64,000 bases of DNA from Delphinapterus leucas (Eukaryota; Chordata; Mammalia; Artiodactyla; Monodontidae), in assembly GCF_002288925.2 (NCBI RefSeq), contig NW_022098026.1:24036039-24100038 (forward strand). Direction: 5' to 3'. The notes under the pieces were generated by a model, which ran no database searches, was not told the origin of the DNA, and worked only from the letters and a program-made list of their open reading frames with translations. This document shows positions 45,557 to 57,399 of the stretch, piece by piece; the stretch's first letter is position 1, and each line of letters opens with the position of its first letter. Made by a program: the position numbers and the translations under genes.

Positions 45557-45773
45557 TTTTTTTTTTTTTTTTTTTTTTTTTGCAGTACGCGGGCCTCTCA
45601 CTGCTGTGGCCTCTCCCGTTGCGGAGCACAGGCTCCGGACGCGCAGGCTCAGCGGCCATGGCTCACGGGCCCAGCCGCTCAGCGGCATGTGGGATCTTCC
45701 CAGACCGGGGCACGAACCCGTGTCCCCTGCATCGGCAGGCGGACTCTCAACCACTGCGCCACCAGGGAAGCCC
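45557..45773 (-). mobile_element. Young cetacean CHR SINE inside CHR-1
   Basis: Full-length reverse copy with a target-site duplication ggaagtccagc, present at 45546-45556 and again from 45774. The duplicated bases are the end of the older SINE, which fixes the order L2, then CHR-1, then this copy. Confidence 0.95.
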
Positions 45774-46080
45774 GGAAGTCCAGCTTTTCACCTAGTCTTG
45801 CTCATCTTCCACATCTTTTCTTCCTGGAAGCCATCCATGCGCTTCTCCTTCCCTCCTTCTCTCCATCAATTAGATTACTGCCTCTGTTTTGTGTTCATAT
45901 AAGACTCTGTTCCACCCCAATTATATCTCTTATCACAGCATATTGAAATCCCATATGTTTAGCCACTTGACTGTATAGTTGGGGAGATAAAGGACCATGG
46001 TTTCCCACCATTCTACACCCAGCATCTAGTTCACAGTCAGTACTCATTTTACATTTCATGAATGAATGAGTTAGTAGCAT

Positions 46081-46499
46081 ACGAGAATATAAGAGAAGCT
46101 GGCAATTCATTTTTTATCACTACCATGAATACACGATGAGCAAATAATTACATAAGAGCAAGGGAAGTTCGATTAAGCTATTTGGGAAATATTTCTGTAA
46201 GCTTGGGTTATTCAACATTAGTCTTAGCTTTCTCTGGGGCATGGTGGCATCTTCTTAGGAAACAAAATACAAAAGAGAGTCTTGCCTGCTTAGGAAGGCA
46301 GACAGACGATGGTGACATCTTCATGTTGGTCCTATGAATTTATGAAATCTGGCCAAATTTGGGAGCTGGCTGACTCAACAAAGTGCTTTTTATCCGTTTC
46401 TATGCTACAAAATCGCACCTTCATTATGAAAATGCACATTATTAAAAGATAAATAGCTTAAATACTGAGAGGAACTATTATAATGATTCCTTGTCATAT
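46081..46499. other. Spacer between two L2 copies
   Basis: No gene or recognised repeat. Confidence 0.4.
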
Positions 46500-48640
46500 A
46501 TCCTTAACCCCTTGGCTCTCCTGTCACTTCTTCACAGTCGATGAAAACCACAGCTTTTGTTCATCCTAACACCTACATACTCTGATCCTGTATCCACGCA
46601 GCTGAATGTGCTGGAGGAAATCCCACCACCACATCGACTGGATTCACTTTAAAAAATGACTTTGAAACTCCAGCGGCCCCCTTCCAGGCAATCATATTAC
46701 TTGTCCTGGGTTCATTCATCCTCCTATATCCTACACAATTATTTCACACATTACCTTTCCCATTTCCTAATACCTCCTCCCCAATCCTCATTTTCAACTG
46801 GTAAGTCAGTTTTATGCTTCACGGAGAAAACGGAAGCAAACAGCAACCAAACCCAAAACTCCCAGTGTCTTCATGAAGCTGTAGAGGAGCTTTCCATACT
46901 CGTATCTAAATCCAGTACCTTTGCTTCTGTGCTAAATCCTCTCTCCTCTCACTCACTTCAAGACGTAACTTTGAAAAGTCTGTCCTCACTCCCCACATAA
47001 TCAATTTTTGCTCTCTACAGCATATTAATCCCGTCTTACAAAAATCTTCTCTTGACTCCATTCCCCTCACCAGCTACTGTTTGCTCCCCTTTTCATCAAA
47101 ACTTCTCTAGAGTTGTCTGTGCTTCCTGTCTTCAATTCTTCTTCTTTGCATCTCTCTTGCATCCAGTTCACTCAAGTTCCACCCAAACTGCTCTATCAAT
47201 TTTATCAATGACCTCTACTTGGCTAAATTCATTGGTTAATAATCAGCCCTCAGCATCCTAAACCCATCAGCAGTATTTGACCAGTTGATCACTCCTTCTG
47301 TTTGATGCACCTTTCACTTTGCTTTCAGGATGACACATTCTCTTGGTTTTCTCCTACCTCGTTGGTTACTCCTTCACCGTCTCCTTTGCAGGTTCCTTCT
47401 CTTTTCTCCCAGCTCTTAGCTGCAGCGTCTCAGGCTCAGTCCTTGGACTTCTTCTCTATCTACACGCTCTCTACTCACCATCTCATCAAATCCCATCTCA
47501 AGTCCGTTGACTCACACATATACATTTCCAGCATTCATCTCTCTTCTGAATTTAAGACTTGTATATCCTACCGCTGATTTGACTTCTCTATTCAGACGTC
47601 TAATAGACACCTAAAACTTAATATGTCCAAGGACAGAACTACTGATCTTCCTCAGTAAACCTGCTCTAGCCCTAGCCTTCTCCATCTCAGTTTATTGTAA
47701 TTCCATTCTTCCAGGTGCTCAGGTCAAAAAACTCAGAGTCATTCTTCATGTCAGTTCATCAGCAAGTCCTGTTAACTCTTCCTTTGAAATATATCTGCCC
47801 ACTTCTCACTGCCTTCATGGCTACTACCCTAACCCAGGCTGTCATCGTCTCCTAGGGTAGCCTCCTAACAAATGGGTTTCCCTGCTTCCACTCTTGCTCC
47901 TCTTTGGGCTGTTCTCAACAAAGCAGCTAATATAAGTCAGATCATGTCACATCTATGCTCAAATCATTCCCTTGGGGTAAATATCAACATATTTACAAAG
48001 GCCCACAAAGCTCTGTGTGATCCAGATTCCCGCTCCCTCTCTGTCCTCATCCTCTCCCTGGCTTACTCCGTTCTGCACTCTGGCCTCCCTGCTGTTACAT
48101 GAACATGCCAAGCCACTCTATCTTTGCTGTTACTGTTCCCTCTGCTTGGAATGCTCTTCCCACACATATCTATTTGCCCATCCTCCTCACCTCCCCGAAA
48201 TGTTTGTTCAAATCTCACCCACTCACTTTCTGACCATCCTATGTAATACTTGCCATGTCCCCTACTCTTTTTTTTTTTTTGCGGTACGCGGGCCTCTCAC
48301 TGCTGTGGCCTCTCCCGTTGCGGAGCACAGGCTCCGGACGCGCAGGCTCAGCGGCCACGGCTCACGGGCCCAGCCGCTCCGCGGCACGTGGGATCTTCCC
48401 GGACCGGGGCACGAACCCGCGTCCCCTGCATCGGTAGGCGGACTCTCAACCACTGCGCCACCAGGGAAGCCCATGTCCCCTACTCTTGATTCTCTTTACC
48501 TTGCTCAACTTTGTCTTTCTTGTTGCAGTACCTATCACCTTCTAATTTACTTATTACTTTAACAGTCTGTTTTCTGACTCCCTGTAGAATTTATTCATCT
48601 TTTTCTGTTCTGGGATATTACTTTCCCCAGCCTCTAGGAC
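46500..48640 (+). repeat. L2 LINE, long 3' portion
   Basis: About 2 kb of forward L2 (L2a/b type). Markers: a reverse-transcriptase remnant reading SHIYISS near 47500-47550, gtctaatagacacctaaaac, gtcagatcatgtcacatcta, ttccctctgcttggaatgct, and a 3' end in the 48480-48640 segment. Split by a young SINE at 48270-48471. Frames are broken. Confidence 0.85.
48270..48471 (-). mobile_element. Young cetacean CHR SINE in L2
   Basis: Full-length reverse copy with a 16-bp duplication catgtcccctactctt (48254-48269 and 48472-48487). Nearly identical to consensus with CpGs retained, suggesting one of the youngest copies. Confidence 0.95.
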
Positions 48641-48643
48641 AGG

Positions 48644-48840
48644 GTTTCTCATCTGCAGCACCGTTGACCTTCAGGCTTGTGATGGGCTGCTGTTCTGTGC
48701 TTTGTAGGATGTCAAGCAGTATCCATGGCCTCTAACCTCTAGTTGTCAGTAGCGCCCCTTAGATGTGACAACCGAAACCATCTCCAGACATTGCCGAATG
48801 TCCCCTGGAGAGCAAAATTGTCCCCAGTTGGGAACTAAGC
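48644..48840 (-). mobile_element. MER20 hAT MITE
   Basis: Reverse MER20: cagggtttctcatctgcagc at one end, catctccagacattgccgaa, and gtccccagttgggaac at the other. Confidence 0.85.
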
Positions 48841-49344
48841 TTCTAGAAGAGTGCCTGCCACTGGCCGACATTCAATCATTATTCGCTGAAAGAAAGAAAA
48901 CAAGGATGAGCAATTTTAGGTGTGTGTATTCCTCATGGGTTCTCCCAGCATTCATAATTTACCATAGTCATCTTAGGAGCAGCTTTCACCTTAGAGCAGT
49001 AAAAGCAGTAAATCTCACTGAACACAATGGCTGGCTCTGTCCTTGTTTTTGTGCAAGACAACTTGTGGGAGAGAAAGGTACAAAGTTAAGGATAGTAAAA
49101 GAAAATTAGGCATCAGAATAGAGACACACTGAGAGGCAAGCTGCCTAGGAAGGTACTGCTTATGAGAATTATGTGGATTTGTTCAGGAGGATTTATAGAT
49201 CTCGGGACATTGAGTATTTTTCTGTACTGCTTCCATTCCCTTTTACAGTCATCTTTCCTCCTCAATATACATATAAATCGGTCTGAGGCTTCAACAACTG
49301 GTTCTGTCCAAAGATAGTAGTAATAAAAAAAAAACAACTAATAA
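48841..49344. other. Unassigned intergenic DNA
   Basis: No gene or recognised repeat. Confidence 0.4.
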
Positions 49345-49500
49345 TAAGAAGAATGTTTGTTGAGCCCTTATGTGCGCTGTCATTTAATTCGTAACAGCTC
49401 TGTGAGGCAGGTCCTACTATTATCCCCCATTTTACATATGAAGAAACAGGCTCAGAAAGGTTAAGTAATTTGTCCAAGGTGCACAGCTAGAACTGAGAAT
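49345..49500 (-). repeat. MIR SINE
   Basis: Reverse MIR: ttgttgagcccttatgtgcg, gctcagaaaggttaagtaat, gtccaaggtgcacagctaga. Confidence 0.85.
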
Positions 49501-50001
49501 GAGCTGGAATGATAAAGTATATTAATGTAAGTATATTAGAAATATATTATATACAGTACTACTTATTAAAAAAATAGGCTTTATTAAGTAATACAGTGCA
49601 ATCACAAGACCCATGCAAAAGTCAGTCTCACTGACAGCTACAAATGCTATCTGAGGCCGTTTCTTTTCCACAGCCAGAAAAGGTATAGCACACCAAATCA
49701 TAAAGACAATAATAATTTAAGACTTTGGGCTGGTTCTTTGATTTGAGTGTTCTTTGTCATTTTCAAAGGAAGAGTACTCTGCAGGAAAGAATGAGGCCAA
49801 CAGTTCTGTTCAGTGAAAAGACTCAGTGGGTTTAACATGATTTGAGGGATAAGGAAAGGCTGCCTTTACCAAAGAGTATTTTTCCTAAAGGATGTGTCCT
49901 AGGAGCCAGGATTCAGTTGCGCTTATTTATTTATTTACTTACTTACTTATGTATTATGTTGAAAGGCAAATCATGCACATGGTACAAAAATCAAAAAAAA
50001 A
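49501..50001. other. Unassigned intergenic DNA
   Basis: No gene. A short (TTTA/CTTA)n run lies at 49924-49950. Confidence 0.45.
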
Positions 50002-50209
50002 GGACTTCCCTGGTGGCGCAGTGGTTGGGGGTCCGCCTGCCGATGCAGGGGACACGGGTTCGTGCCCCGGTCTAGGAAGATCCCACATGCTGTGGAGCGG
50101 CTGGGCCCGTGAGCCATGGCCGCTGAGCCTGCACGTCCGGAGCCTGTGCTCCACAACGGGAGAGGCCACAGCAGTGAGAGGCCCGCGTACCGCAAAAAAA
50201 AAAAAAAAA
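50002..50209 (+). mobile_element. Young cetacean CHR SINE
   Basis: Full-length forward copy (ggacttccctggtggcgcag). The insertion is in an A-rich site, so the duplication cannot be bounded. Confidence 0.92.
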
Positions 50210-51070
50210 AGATCTAGAGTGAAAAGTCAGTCTCTCTCCCTCTCCTGTCTCCCAGTCACCGAGTTTCTTTTTCTAGAGATGACTCCTGTCTCCAGGTCTA
50301 TGTGAATCCTTCTGGACCTCTGCATAAACAGGCATGTAGGTGAATTCAGGGCTTCATCTGGAGAGGGTTTCCTGTTTCCAGAGCAAATCCACATCCAGAG
50401 CATCTTCTCTTCTGATCCTCTCCGCAAACAGCCCAACCGTGTGAAGGAAATCTGCTGATTGTCTCCACACGTGTCCCCTTCACAGCGCTCATTCAGGGTC
50501 CTGAGACATTTAATTAGGTCTGCTGTTTCTCCCACAAGTGGCTACTCCCTCTCCATCCTCTTCGAAAAATCTGAACACAAATGTCCCACAGGTATTTAGT
50601 CATAAAACCCAAGTAAAATGGATAAGCACTTGCCAGGGTTGTTTTGTTGTTTTTTTTTTTAAAGTAGTGATCCTTTAATTTCCCTACACAGGCACACTTC
50701 TCCCCTTCTCTGCTGGGCTCAGATGCCAGCTGTATGTTGCCATGGTCCAAAGAAGGACCTGTGGGTCTCCCCTGGCAGATGTTGCCACTGTTTTAGCCTG
50801 AAGGCCCTGCAGGAAGCCCCTGGCAACATTTTTAATTCAACATCAAACTTCAACTTGAAATTTGAAAAAGAGGGGGAAAAATGACAAGATGTCAAAGTCT
50901 CGGAACCCAGCAAGCAGGGCTTGCAAATGTACTCAGTCTGGATTGCTTTGAGCAGGGAGGTGTGTGAGGGGGAGTTCAATGGCCCAATGTGGCCATTGAA
51001 AGTGACTGTATGCTATCAAAGGGACCATAAAGGATGCTGAAAGAACTTGAAGGGGCTGCTATGTCTCAAG
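50210..51070. promoter_or_regulatory. Repeat-free stretch with RFX half-sites
   Basis: No gene. Within 92 bp it carries gttgccatgg (50736-50745), gttgcc (50781-50786) and ggcaac (50822-50827), the half-site of RFX factors in both orientations. 50820-50920 is AT-rich with taattc cores. Candidate enhancer on motif grounds only. Confidence 0.3.
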
Positions 51071-51083
51071 AAGAGTCCTCCAG

Positions 51084-51178
51084 GGCTTCCCTGGTGGCGC
51101 AGTGGTTGAGAGTCCGCCTGCCGATGGAGCGGACACGGGTTCGTGCCCCGGTCCCGTGTACCACAAAAAAAAAAAAAA
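51084..51178 (+). mobile_element. Internally deleted CHR SINE
   Basis: Head (ggcttccctggtggcgcag) through the B-box region joins directly to the terminal cgtgtaccac and A-tail, lacking about 115 bp of the body. A perfect 13-bp duplication aagagtcctccag flanks it (51071-51083 and 51179-51191). Confidence 0.93.
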
Positions 51179-51191
51179 AAGAGTCCTCCAG

Positions 51192-51689
51192 GTCTGGTCA
51201 GAGAGCCTTTTAAGTGAAGTCAGGTGGAAAGCTTTCCAGGGTATATTTTTCATCAAAAGGGCAGGTTGCGAAACAGTGCATTATAAAAGGCCCCATCCTT
51301 GGAAAAAAATTATGTGAATATATAGCAAACATTTTGGCAAGCTATACTCCCTAAAATTCACAGTTCTGAGATTGTATAATATTTAGAATTTCTTCCTTAT
51401 ACCTTTCTCTATTTTCTGAATTTTTTTTTGTGCAGAGACCCAATGTATTACATTTATAACCACAAAAATGCTATCTATATAAAATTTGAAAATAAAAAAA
51501 TAACAAAGCTGGATGCCTATCCCCTCAGTGCCCACAGACTCCTAGAGCAGAAACCAGCAAGTTCTCAACTGCCCAGGCAGCTTAGCACTCAAATCTACAG
51601 GTGTATAGAGTTCAGGGGGCAAGTTCACTCAGCACAGTGCCTGGCGCAGCGTGAACCAGAGTTCAGTAATAATAGGGTCCATCTGGATA
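51192..51689. other. Unassigned intergenic DNA
   Basis: No gene or recognised repeat. Confidence 0.4.
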
Positions 51690-51870
51690 GAGCTTCAGAG
51701 CACGGCACTGCTTTCGTCATCTCGTTCCATCCCACAGCAACTCTGGGAAGTATACAGAGCAGCCATTTTTACTGGCAATTTGCATATAAAGAAACTGAGG
51801 CTACAGAAATGTAGAAGGTAAGTAGTAGCCTGGGACTTGAAGTCCGTAGCGTTTACCACCGCATATTTTA
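51690..51870 (-). repeat. MIR SINE
   Basis: Reverse MIR: gcatataaagaaactgaggc, ggtaagtagtagcctgggac. Confidence 0.6.
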
Positions 51871-52779
51871 AGATGTGTGTGCATTTGGGAATGATCTCGT
51901 GAACTCCGAACCATACACTGCTCATTTGGGGTGGTGATGAGAAAATTTTCCTCTAGAATCACAAGTGTCAACTTGGCAGGCACTTGGGGGTGAAGACTTC
52001 TGAAGGTAATACATTATCAACCCCAGTTAGTTGCGTTACTGGAAACAGATCTGATGATCAGGGAATTGTGCTGTCCTACCTGGCCTCTAATGAAGATTTT
52101 GCAGGATTTTAAGGGACTGAAATTTGGGCAGGGGCTGCCTCTTGTTCTAGCTTTAGCTCTGGACCCTAACATGCGCGTGACACAATGTGATACTCTTTTC
52201 TTGATGAACAAAAGAATGAATGAATTTGAATCAGAGCTTTAGAGGAGGGAGACCCTTCCTTCTCTGTCCCAAGCTCTGAGTTTGCTTCCCCACATGACTC
52301 ACCTCTGATCCTCTCTGCTTCTCATCCCCTACCGGACTCCTCCCCTGCCTCTGATTAGAGCTTCGACTTGGTGGTGGGTGGCATGGAGGGTAGAGGTGAG
52401 GGAAGTATGGGGAGTAGAGAAAATAAGATATGCTAAGAAGAGGGGTGAGTAGTCAAATCTAAGATATTAAAAGAAAAACGTAATCCCTTTGCTCCCCCAT
52501 CTCCCAGAAAAGGAATGCAATTTCCCCTCAATTCTAGCTGCCCTGGGCACTAACTGTAAAAATACTAAATGAGAAACGGAGTCGGTTGTTGTCATTTCAA
52601 ACACAAATGGGCATGTACATTCAGCCTTTATGGCTAGATAACTTCCACTTCCAGTGCTCTGTATTTATTGGCTTTGACTTATCGATAGAACATCCTGGGG
52701 CCTGAAGTCCTCCTTCCCACAGAGCAAAGGTACCATCAGCAACCGCTTTCTCCTCTCAACCCATGAATAATAATGTGGA
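51871..52779. other. Unassigned intergenic DNA
   Basis: No gene or recognised repeat. Confidence 0.4.
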
Positions 52780-53020
52780 TGATGCTGACGGTGTTATTAT
52801 TATCATTTGGTATTTAGCCAACGTCTTTCCCCGAAGTACTTAAAGCACTTTATAGGCATTGCCTTATTATTCCTCACAGTACCTCCCCCGAGAGAGGGCC
52901 AGAAGAGAGATTTGATTTCCATTTCACTGAGAGGAGAAGCTGAGACCCAGAGCGATGAAAGGGCTGCTCCAAGGTCACCTGGAAAAACTGGGCCGAGGTT
53001 AGGAGAAGAACTGAGGGCTC
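52780..53020 (-). repeat. MIR SINE
   Basis: Reverse MIR: aagcactttataggcattgc, ggagaagctgagacccagag. Confidence 0.7.
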
Positions 53021-53812
53021 CTAATGGCTGTTTAAGGGCACCTTCCCACCCACCTTGAGGGAGAAGGAGTCATTAGCTCAGTCACTGAGCATAAGTGTAA
53101 TAGGACATTAAAAGGGAAATTTTCACTGAGGCACATTCTAAAGTGAGGTGCTTGAACAAAACAAACATTTTCAAAGGGGACGGCTGAGAAACCCCTCACT
53201 TACCTCAGGGGCATAAAAGGGCCATTAGTTGGAGATGAGAGGAGTTTCGAAGAGGATTTCTTCACCCCAGGGGGAGGGTGGAGGCTGAACTTCACCTGAA
53301 GTTCAGGGAAAAAGACTTCAAGTAAACCATCAAAGAGCTTAAAATGAGTCCTTTGCTGTTCCTGGTGTACAGTGGACGGGTGTGAGCCGTGTCCGAGAAA
53401 TCTAAGGAAGATGAGGTTGGCTGGAGTGGCCTCTGGCACTGAATGGAGGCCTGAAACTTGGGAAATAATTGCTCTCCTAGAGTTTAATGGAGCAAAGGAT
53501 ACGTGAGTATTTCCCATGATCAGGTGTGGACCATGTGCATGAGAAAGTCAGCCTGGGGTCATTGTGGATTCTGCCCAAGAAGACCACCACAAGAGGCAAA
53601 GGGGTCTTGGTAGAAAGAACATGGAAGTGGAATCCAAGACGCCCAGGGGTGATGGGTGGAGGCATGAGCAATGATCAGAATAGGCGCACAGTCGTTCACA
53701 TCAAGGAAATGGAAGCAAGTGATCTGCATTGATGGGGGTCTCCAAAGAACCCAAGAAAGCACCTCAAGAGAAAGGGTGAGCTTTATGCTGCTGCCAAGTC
53801 TAATATTAGCAT
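53021..53812. other. Unassigned intergenic DNA
   Basis: No gene or recognised repeat. Confidence 0.4.
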
Positions 53813-54282
53813 TGTTCGGGGAGAACTTTCCTTCTTCTGTGTATGGTCAGGCCACTCAAGATGGCCGTTCTCTTGCTCTCCGTACACCCCCCCGCCCGAC
53901 CAGGGCCCGCTTCACCTACACCCTATGCACATGACTGACCTTCCTACATACTTGCCCCAGGCCCAGCTGGTGACTGTTCTTATCAAAGGGGCAGTGAGGA
54001 GCGAGCAGCTCTGCTGGTTTCCCTGGTAACTAATGAGCCAACCTGATGTCAGTTCCCCCTATAACTGGCAATCTCTTCCTCCCCCGGGAGCGAAGCCTGC
54101 CGCCATGTCCTGCCCACTGTCCGCTGCACACAGTGGGGTGTCGCTCCAGGACCTTGCTTCAGACATGTAAGATCCCCCATCCATTAAACCACTGATGTCT
54201 CTGTCACTGACTCTGAGCTCTTTCTTTGGTCTTAAAGCTGGGTAAGTGCAGGGCTTGCAGGCCTGTGAGGTCCAGCCCAACA
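53813..54282 (+). mobile_element. Solo retroviral LTR (endogenous, family unknown)
   Basis: About 470 bp beginning tgttcgggg and ending cccaaca (TGTT...AACA). A TATA-like ctataactggc lies at about 54059, ATTAAA at about 54182 and a U5-like ctctgagctctttctttggt near 54210: the U3-R-U5 order of a retroviral LTR. No internal viral genes adjoin it. Target duplication not recognised. Confidence 0.6.
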
Positions 54283-54779
54283 TCCTGTTACCTCTTTTTC
54301 CTCAGCCCGCCTGGCCCTGCAGGACTTAGGGGGAGTTAGGAATAAGCAGTACTTACAGAAGTCTGTCACATCCCATTCCCCAACTCCAGCTCTAAGGCAG
54401 GAGAGCTGAACATTTAACTTTAAGTCATATTAGATATATTTATTAGTACATGGGGACTGGGCATCTTAATTACCAAACTGAGATGATGTTTTATGAATTA
54501 AAGTGAATAAAATTTGCCTAAGAGTAAACAGCGTAGTCGTGGGAACCTGCCTAAATTTTTATCCTGTGGCAGAAGAACTCTCTCCACAGGGCAGATTTAA
54601 ATGGACAGAGGGGTCAACCATTAAATTTCTTTGTGATTACACCCCACAAGATGTGCTTGTTTAACAGAATGATTATATAAGCTTTCCTGAGGTCAGGGGT
54701 GGCACCAAGAAGCAATGCTGTGCTGCAAACCTGTGATGTTCACCATCATTTATACCCAGTTTTATCCAATATCATGTAA
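54283..54779. other. Unassigned intergenic DNA
   Basis: No gene or recognised repeat. Confidence 0.4.
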
Positions 54780-55040
54780 GAACAGCTACCATTTTAAAGC
54801 ATTGATCTTGGGTGAGGCACTGAGAAAGCACTTCACATACATCATCTCGTTTAACTCTCTCAGTTACCCTAAGAAGTAGATTTTTCCTCCCATTTTCTAG
54901 ATGAGGAAACTGAGGCATAGAGAGGTAAAATAAACTTGTCCACAGGCATGCAGCTTGTTAAGTGGCAGAGCTAGAATTCACCCCAGGTTTGTCTGACTCC
55001 AAAGCCTTGCTTCTAAAGCACGCTACAAGCCTCCTTTAGA
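54780..55040 (-). repeat. MIR SINE
   Basis: Reverse MIR, nearly complete: cattttctagatgaggaaac, agtggcagagctagaattca. Confidence 0.9.
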
Positions 55041-55224
55041 GTCATAAAAACTGTTCTGGGCCCCTTCTTTGTCCAATGCTCTTCCCAGCTAGGGTGGCAC
55101 ACATTTAACCTTTGATCTTCTGCGCATCTATATCACAGTCTGGAAGTTTGCCCAAATTGAGTACCCTGAGCTCAGCAGTGTCTTGGTCCGTAGTGGGAAC
55201 TTAAAGGCAGCTACTGACTGGCTG

Positions 55225-55425
55225 AAAACACATATTCAACTGTGGGCTTTGGAGTCAAGTCGACATCTTCCATTTACTAGCTGTGTGATCTTGGGTAAAT
55301 TACTTATCCTCAGTTTCTTCATCTGTGAAATGGGTTGATAATGCCTTCCCGGGAGGGCAGCTGGGAGGATTGAATAAGCCTGTTATCACTCTATATGCCT
55401 TCAGTAGTTAGTGTTGAATGAAATC
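55225..55425 (+). repeat. MIR SINE
   Basis: Forward MIR: tttactagctgtgtgatctt, cagtttcttcatctgtgaaa. Confidence 0.9.
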
Positions 55426-55719
55426 ACTAAGTCTGGTGCTGCCTTGTGTTGTTCTTTATTCACACATTTAAAGCCTTATCTTTCCAATCAGCTCAGAGGC
55501 TCCATAATGCGTCAGCTCTCATCCGCTGTACAAGTGTTAGGCAGCAGTGCTGGGTGGATGTTAGCAGCTAATTGACATCGTCTTTGCCATGGAAGACTGC
55601 ATGGTCTGGAAGCCCTCCTATCGATGTAGAGAAGTATATAGTCAGGGAAGTGCATTTCAGGGAAGTGAAGGGTACATGGCTAATAAAGGTGCTCAATTAA
55701 GTTGATGGCTAAAAAATAT

Positions 55720-55920
55720 ATGTTATGAGTCAGTGCATATCCGAAGTGCCTTACATATAATCTCACTGACTCCTCACACAACGCTGTGAAGTAGACTCTA
55801 TTATTGCATCCCTTTTTTGTTTTTTTTTTTGGCGTGAGAAAACTGAGGCTTAGAGACATTAAGTAACTTACCCAAGGTCACATGACTATCATGGGGATGA
55901 TGGTATTGAAACCCATTAAC
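55720..55920 (-). repeat. MIR SINE
   Basis: Reverse MIR with an internal T-run: gagaaaactgaggcttagag, taacttacccaaggtcacat. Confidence 0.85.
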
Positions 55921-56034
55921 CATTTACTGGACCTACGAAGTCTGCCCTTAGTAATTCCTACTTCTGATTTTCCTTATACATAATTCTAGTGCTCCCCTAG
56001 CATGAAATCAGTTGTCACATGTCTTTTCTTACCT

Positions 56035-56145
56035 ATTGTTTTATAAGCATTTTGAATTCAGAGACCATGTCCTCCCCATCTTTGTGTCTTTTCTGGGCCT
56101 GTTCAGAGCATGTGCTTAATAAAGTCTTGTTAAATAGACTCTTGG
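56035..56145 (+). repeat. L2-like 3' end
   Basis: Short forward L2-type terminus: gaattcagagaccatgtcct, gcttaataaagtcttgttaa. Confidence 0.5.
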
Positions 56146-57399
56146 CCAGATCGACACCCCAAATATGTATCCAATCTGTCCACGTCTCTCCAGCTCCACT
56201 GCAACTCCAGTTCAAGCTGCTAATATTTCCTCTGGAGAACAATAAACCAGCTTCCAACTTTCTCTTCAATTTCCACACTGCAACTGCAGAGATATTTTTA
56301 TATCATTTGTAACAGTAATAGTAACTTGGAAAATTTAAACTAATATACCATTCTTTTCCCCATGAAGAAGAATCTCAAACAGCTGATTGGCCACAGCAGC
56401 CTCTGGTAAGAGTGAATGGTGATGTCTCTTCTGGAGGAAGGAGAAAGTGATACAGGAAGTCCCGACCAGAGGAAGAAGAAGAGGGAGCCTGAATCCTTCT
56501 ACCCCAGGGGGCTGGAGGTAAGATTAGGGGACAGAGATGGTGAAACACGTGTGCCCAATCTCCCTTTTTAGGTGGATTGAGGGGAGACTTTTACTTGGCT
56601 TCCTGACTCTGATTTGGACTCTGGGAGGAGACTGCATTGCTGGTGCCATCTGGGCAAATGTGGAAAAGCCACTTCAGGGTAAAACCAGTGGCATGGCATC
56701 AGTAGAGTTAAATCGCAAAAAAATCCAACCTTGGCTCCTTATAGCATGGAAAGTATCCAGAAGCTCCCATGTGCTCCGTGGAGGGATGTAGCAGTGCTGT
56801 TTGGAAAGCTTACTGACCGTGGAATAACTGAGGACTATAAGGCTGACCCCCAAGCCCAGGGTTGAATGGGAGTTGAGGGCAGGCTGCAGGTCTGTAGCAC
56901 CAGCAAGATCAAAACTGGGTCAACTGGGCTGGGATGTTGTGGGTTGGGAACACCACTATGGATAAAAGAGGCATGCTCACTCTTTACAGCCTTTCTGCAG
57001 CAGGGAGGTAAGGAGAGGAAAGCAAGGGCGCATTCCTGCTGCAGAGTCTAGAAAGACTCCGAGACCCTCACAAGGACCCGCATTAGGTCCAAGACCCTCC
57101 CCCCGCCAACGAAAGGATTTGTGTGTAAGCTCCCATACCCCAGGGGCCATCTTGAGAAGAAAAAGTGCCAGGTCCTCCTGGCATTTTCTGAGACCAAGAT
57201 ACGATGAATACTGAAAAGTCAAGTTCCTGCTGGAGTTAGGAAAATTTTAAGATTGGACCCACGTGAGAAAATAGAGACTGCATTTTCTTTGCACATCTGA
57301 ATGCAGTGGAGTAAGTTTCCACTTGCAGATAAGTTAGATGCAAACTCCTTCCCACAGCCTACGGAGCTCGGCACCATCTGGGCCAGGTCAAACTCCCCC
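56146..57399. other. Unassigned intergenic DNA
   Basis: No supportable gene or recognised repeat. Confidence 0.4.

Larger units (their letters stand above)
44230..46080 (+). repeat. L2 LINE fragment, carrying nested SINEs
   Basis: Long diverged L2 in forward orientation: gacatcattttacttggcct, cttaaatccattgctttctc, ccacctgcctcatcttggtt, and the terminal actcattttacatttcatga. Interrupted at 45411-45787 by two SINEs. The reverse-transcriptase frame is broken throughout. Confidence 0.75.

Noticed and set aside
46656..48102. Run of forward open frames between 46.6 and 48.1 kb
   Set aside because: They lie in an old L2 whose reverse-transcriptase frame is broken; not a host gene.
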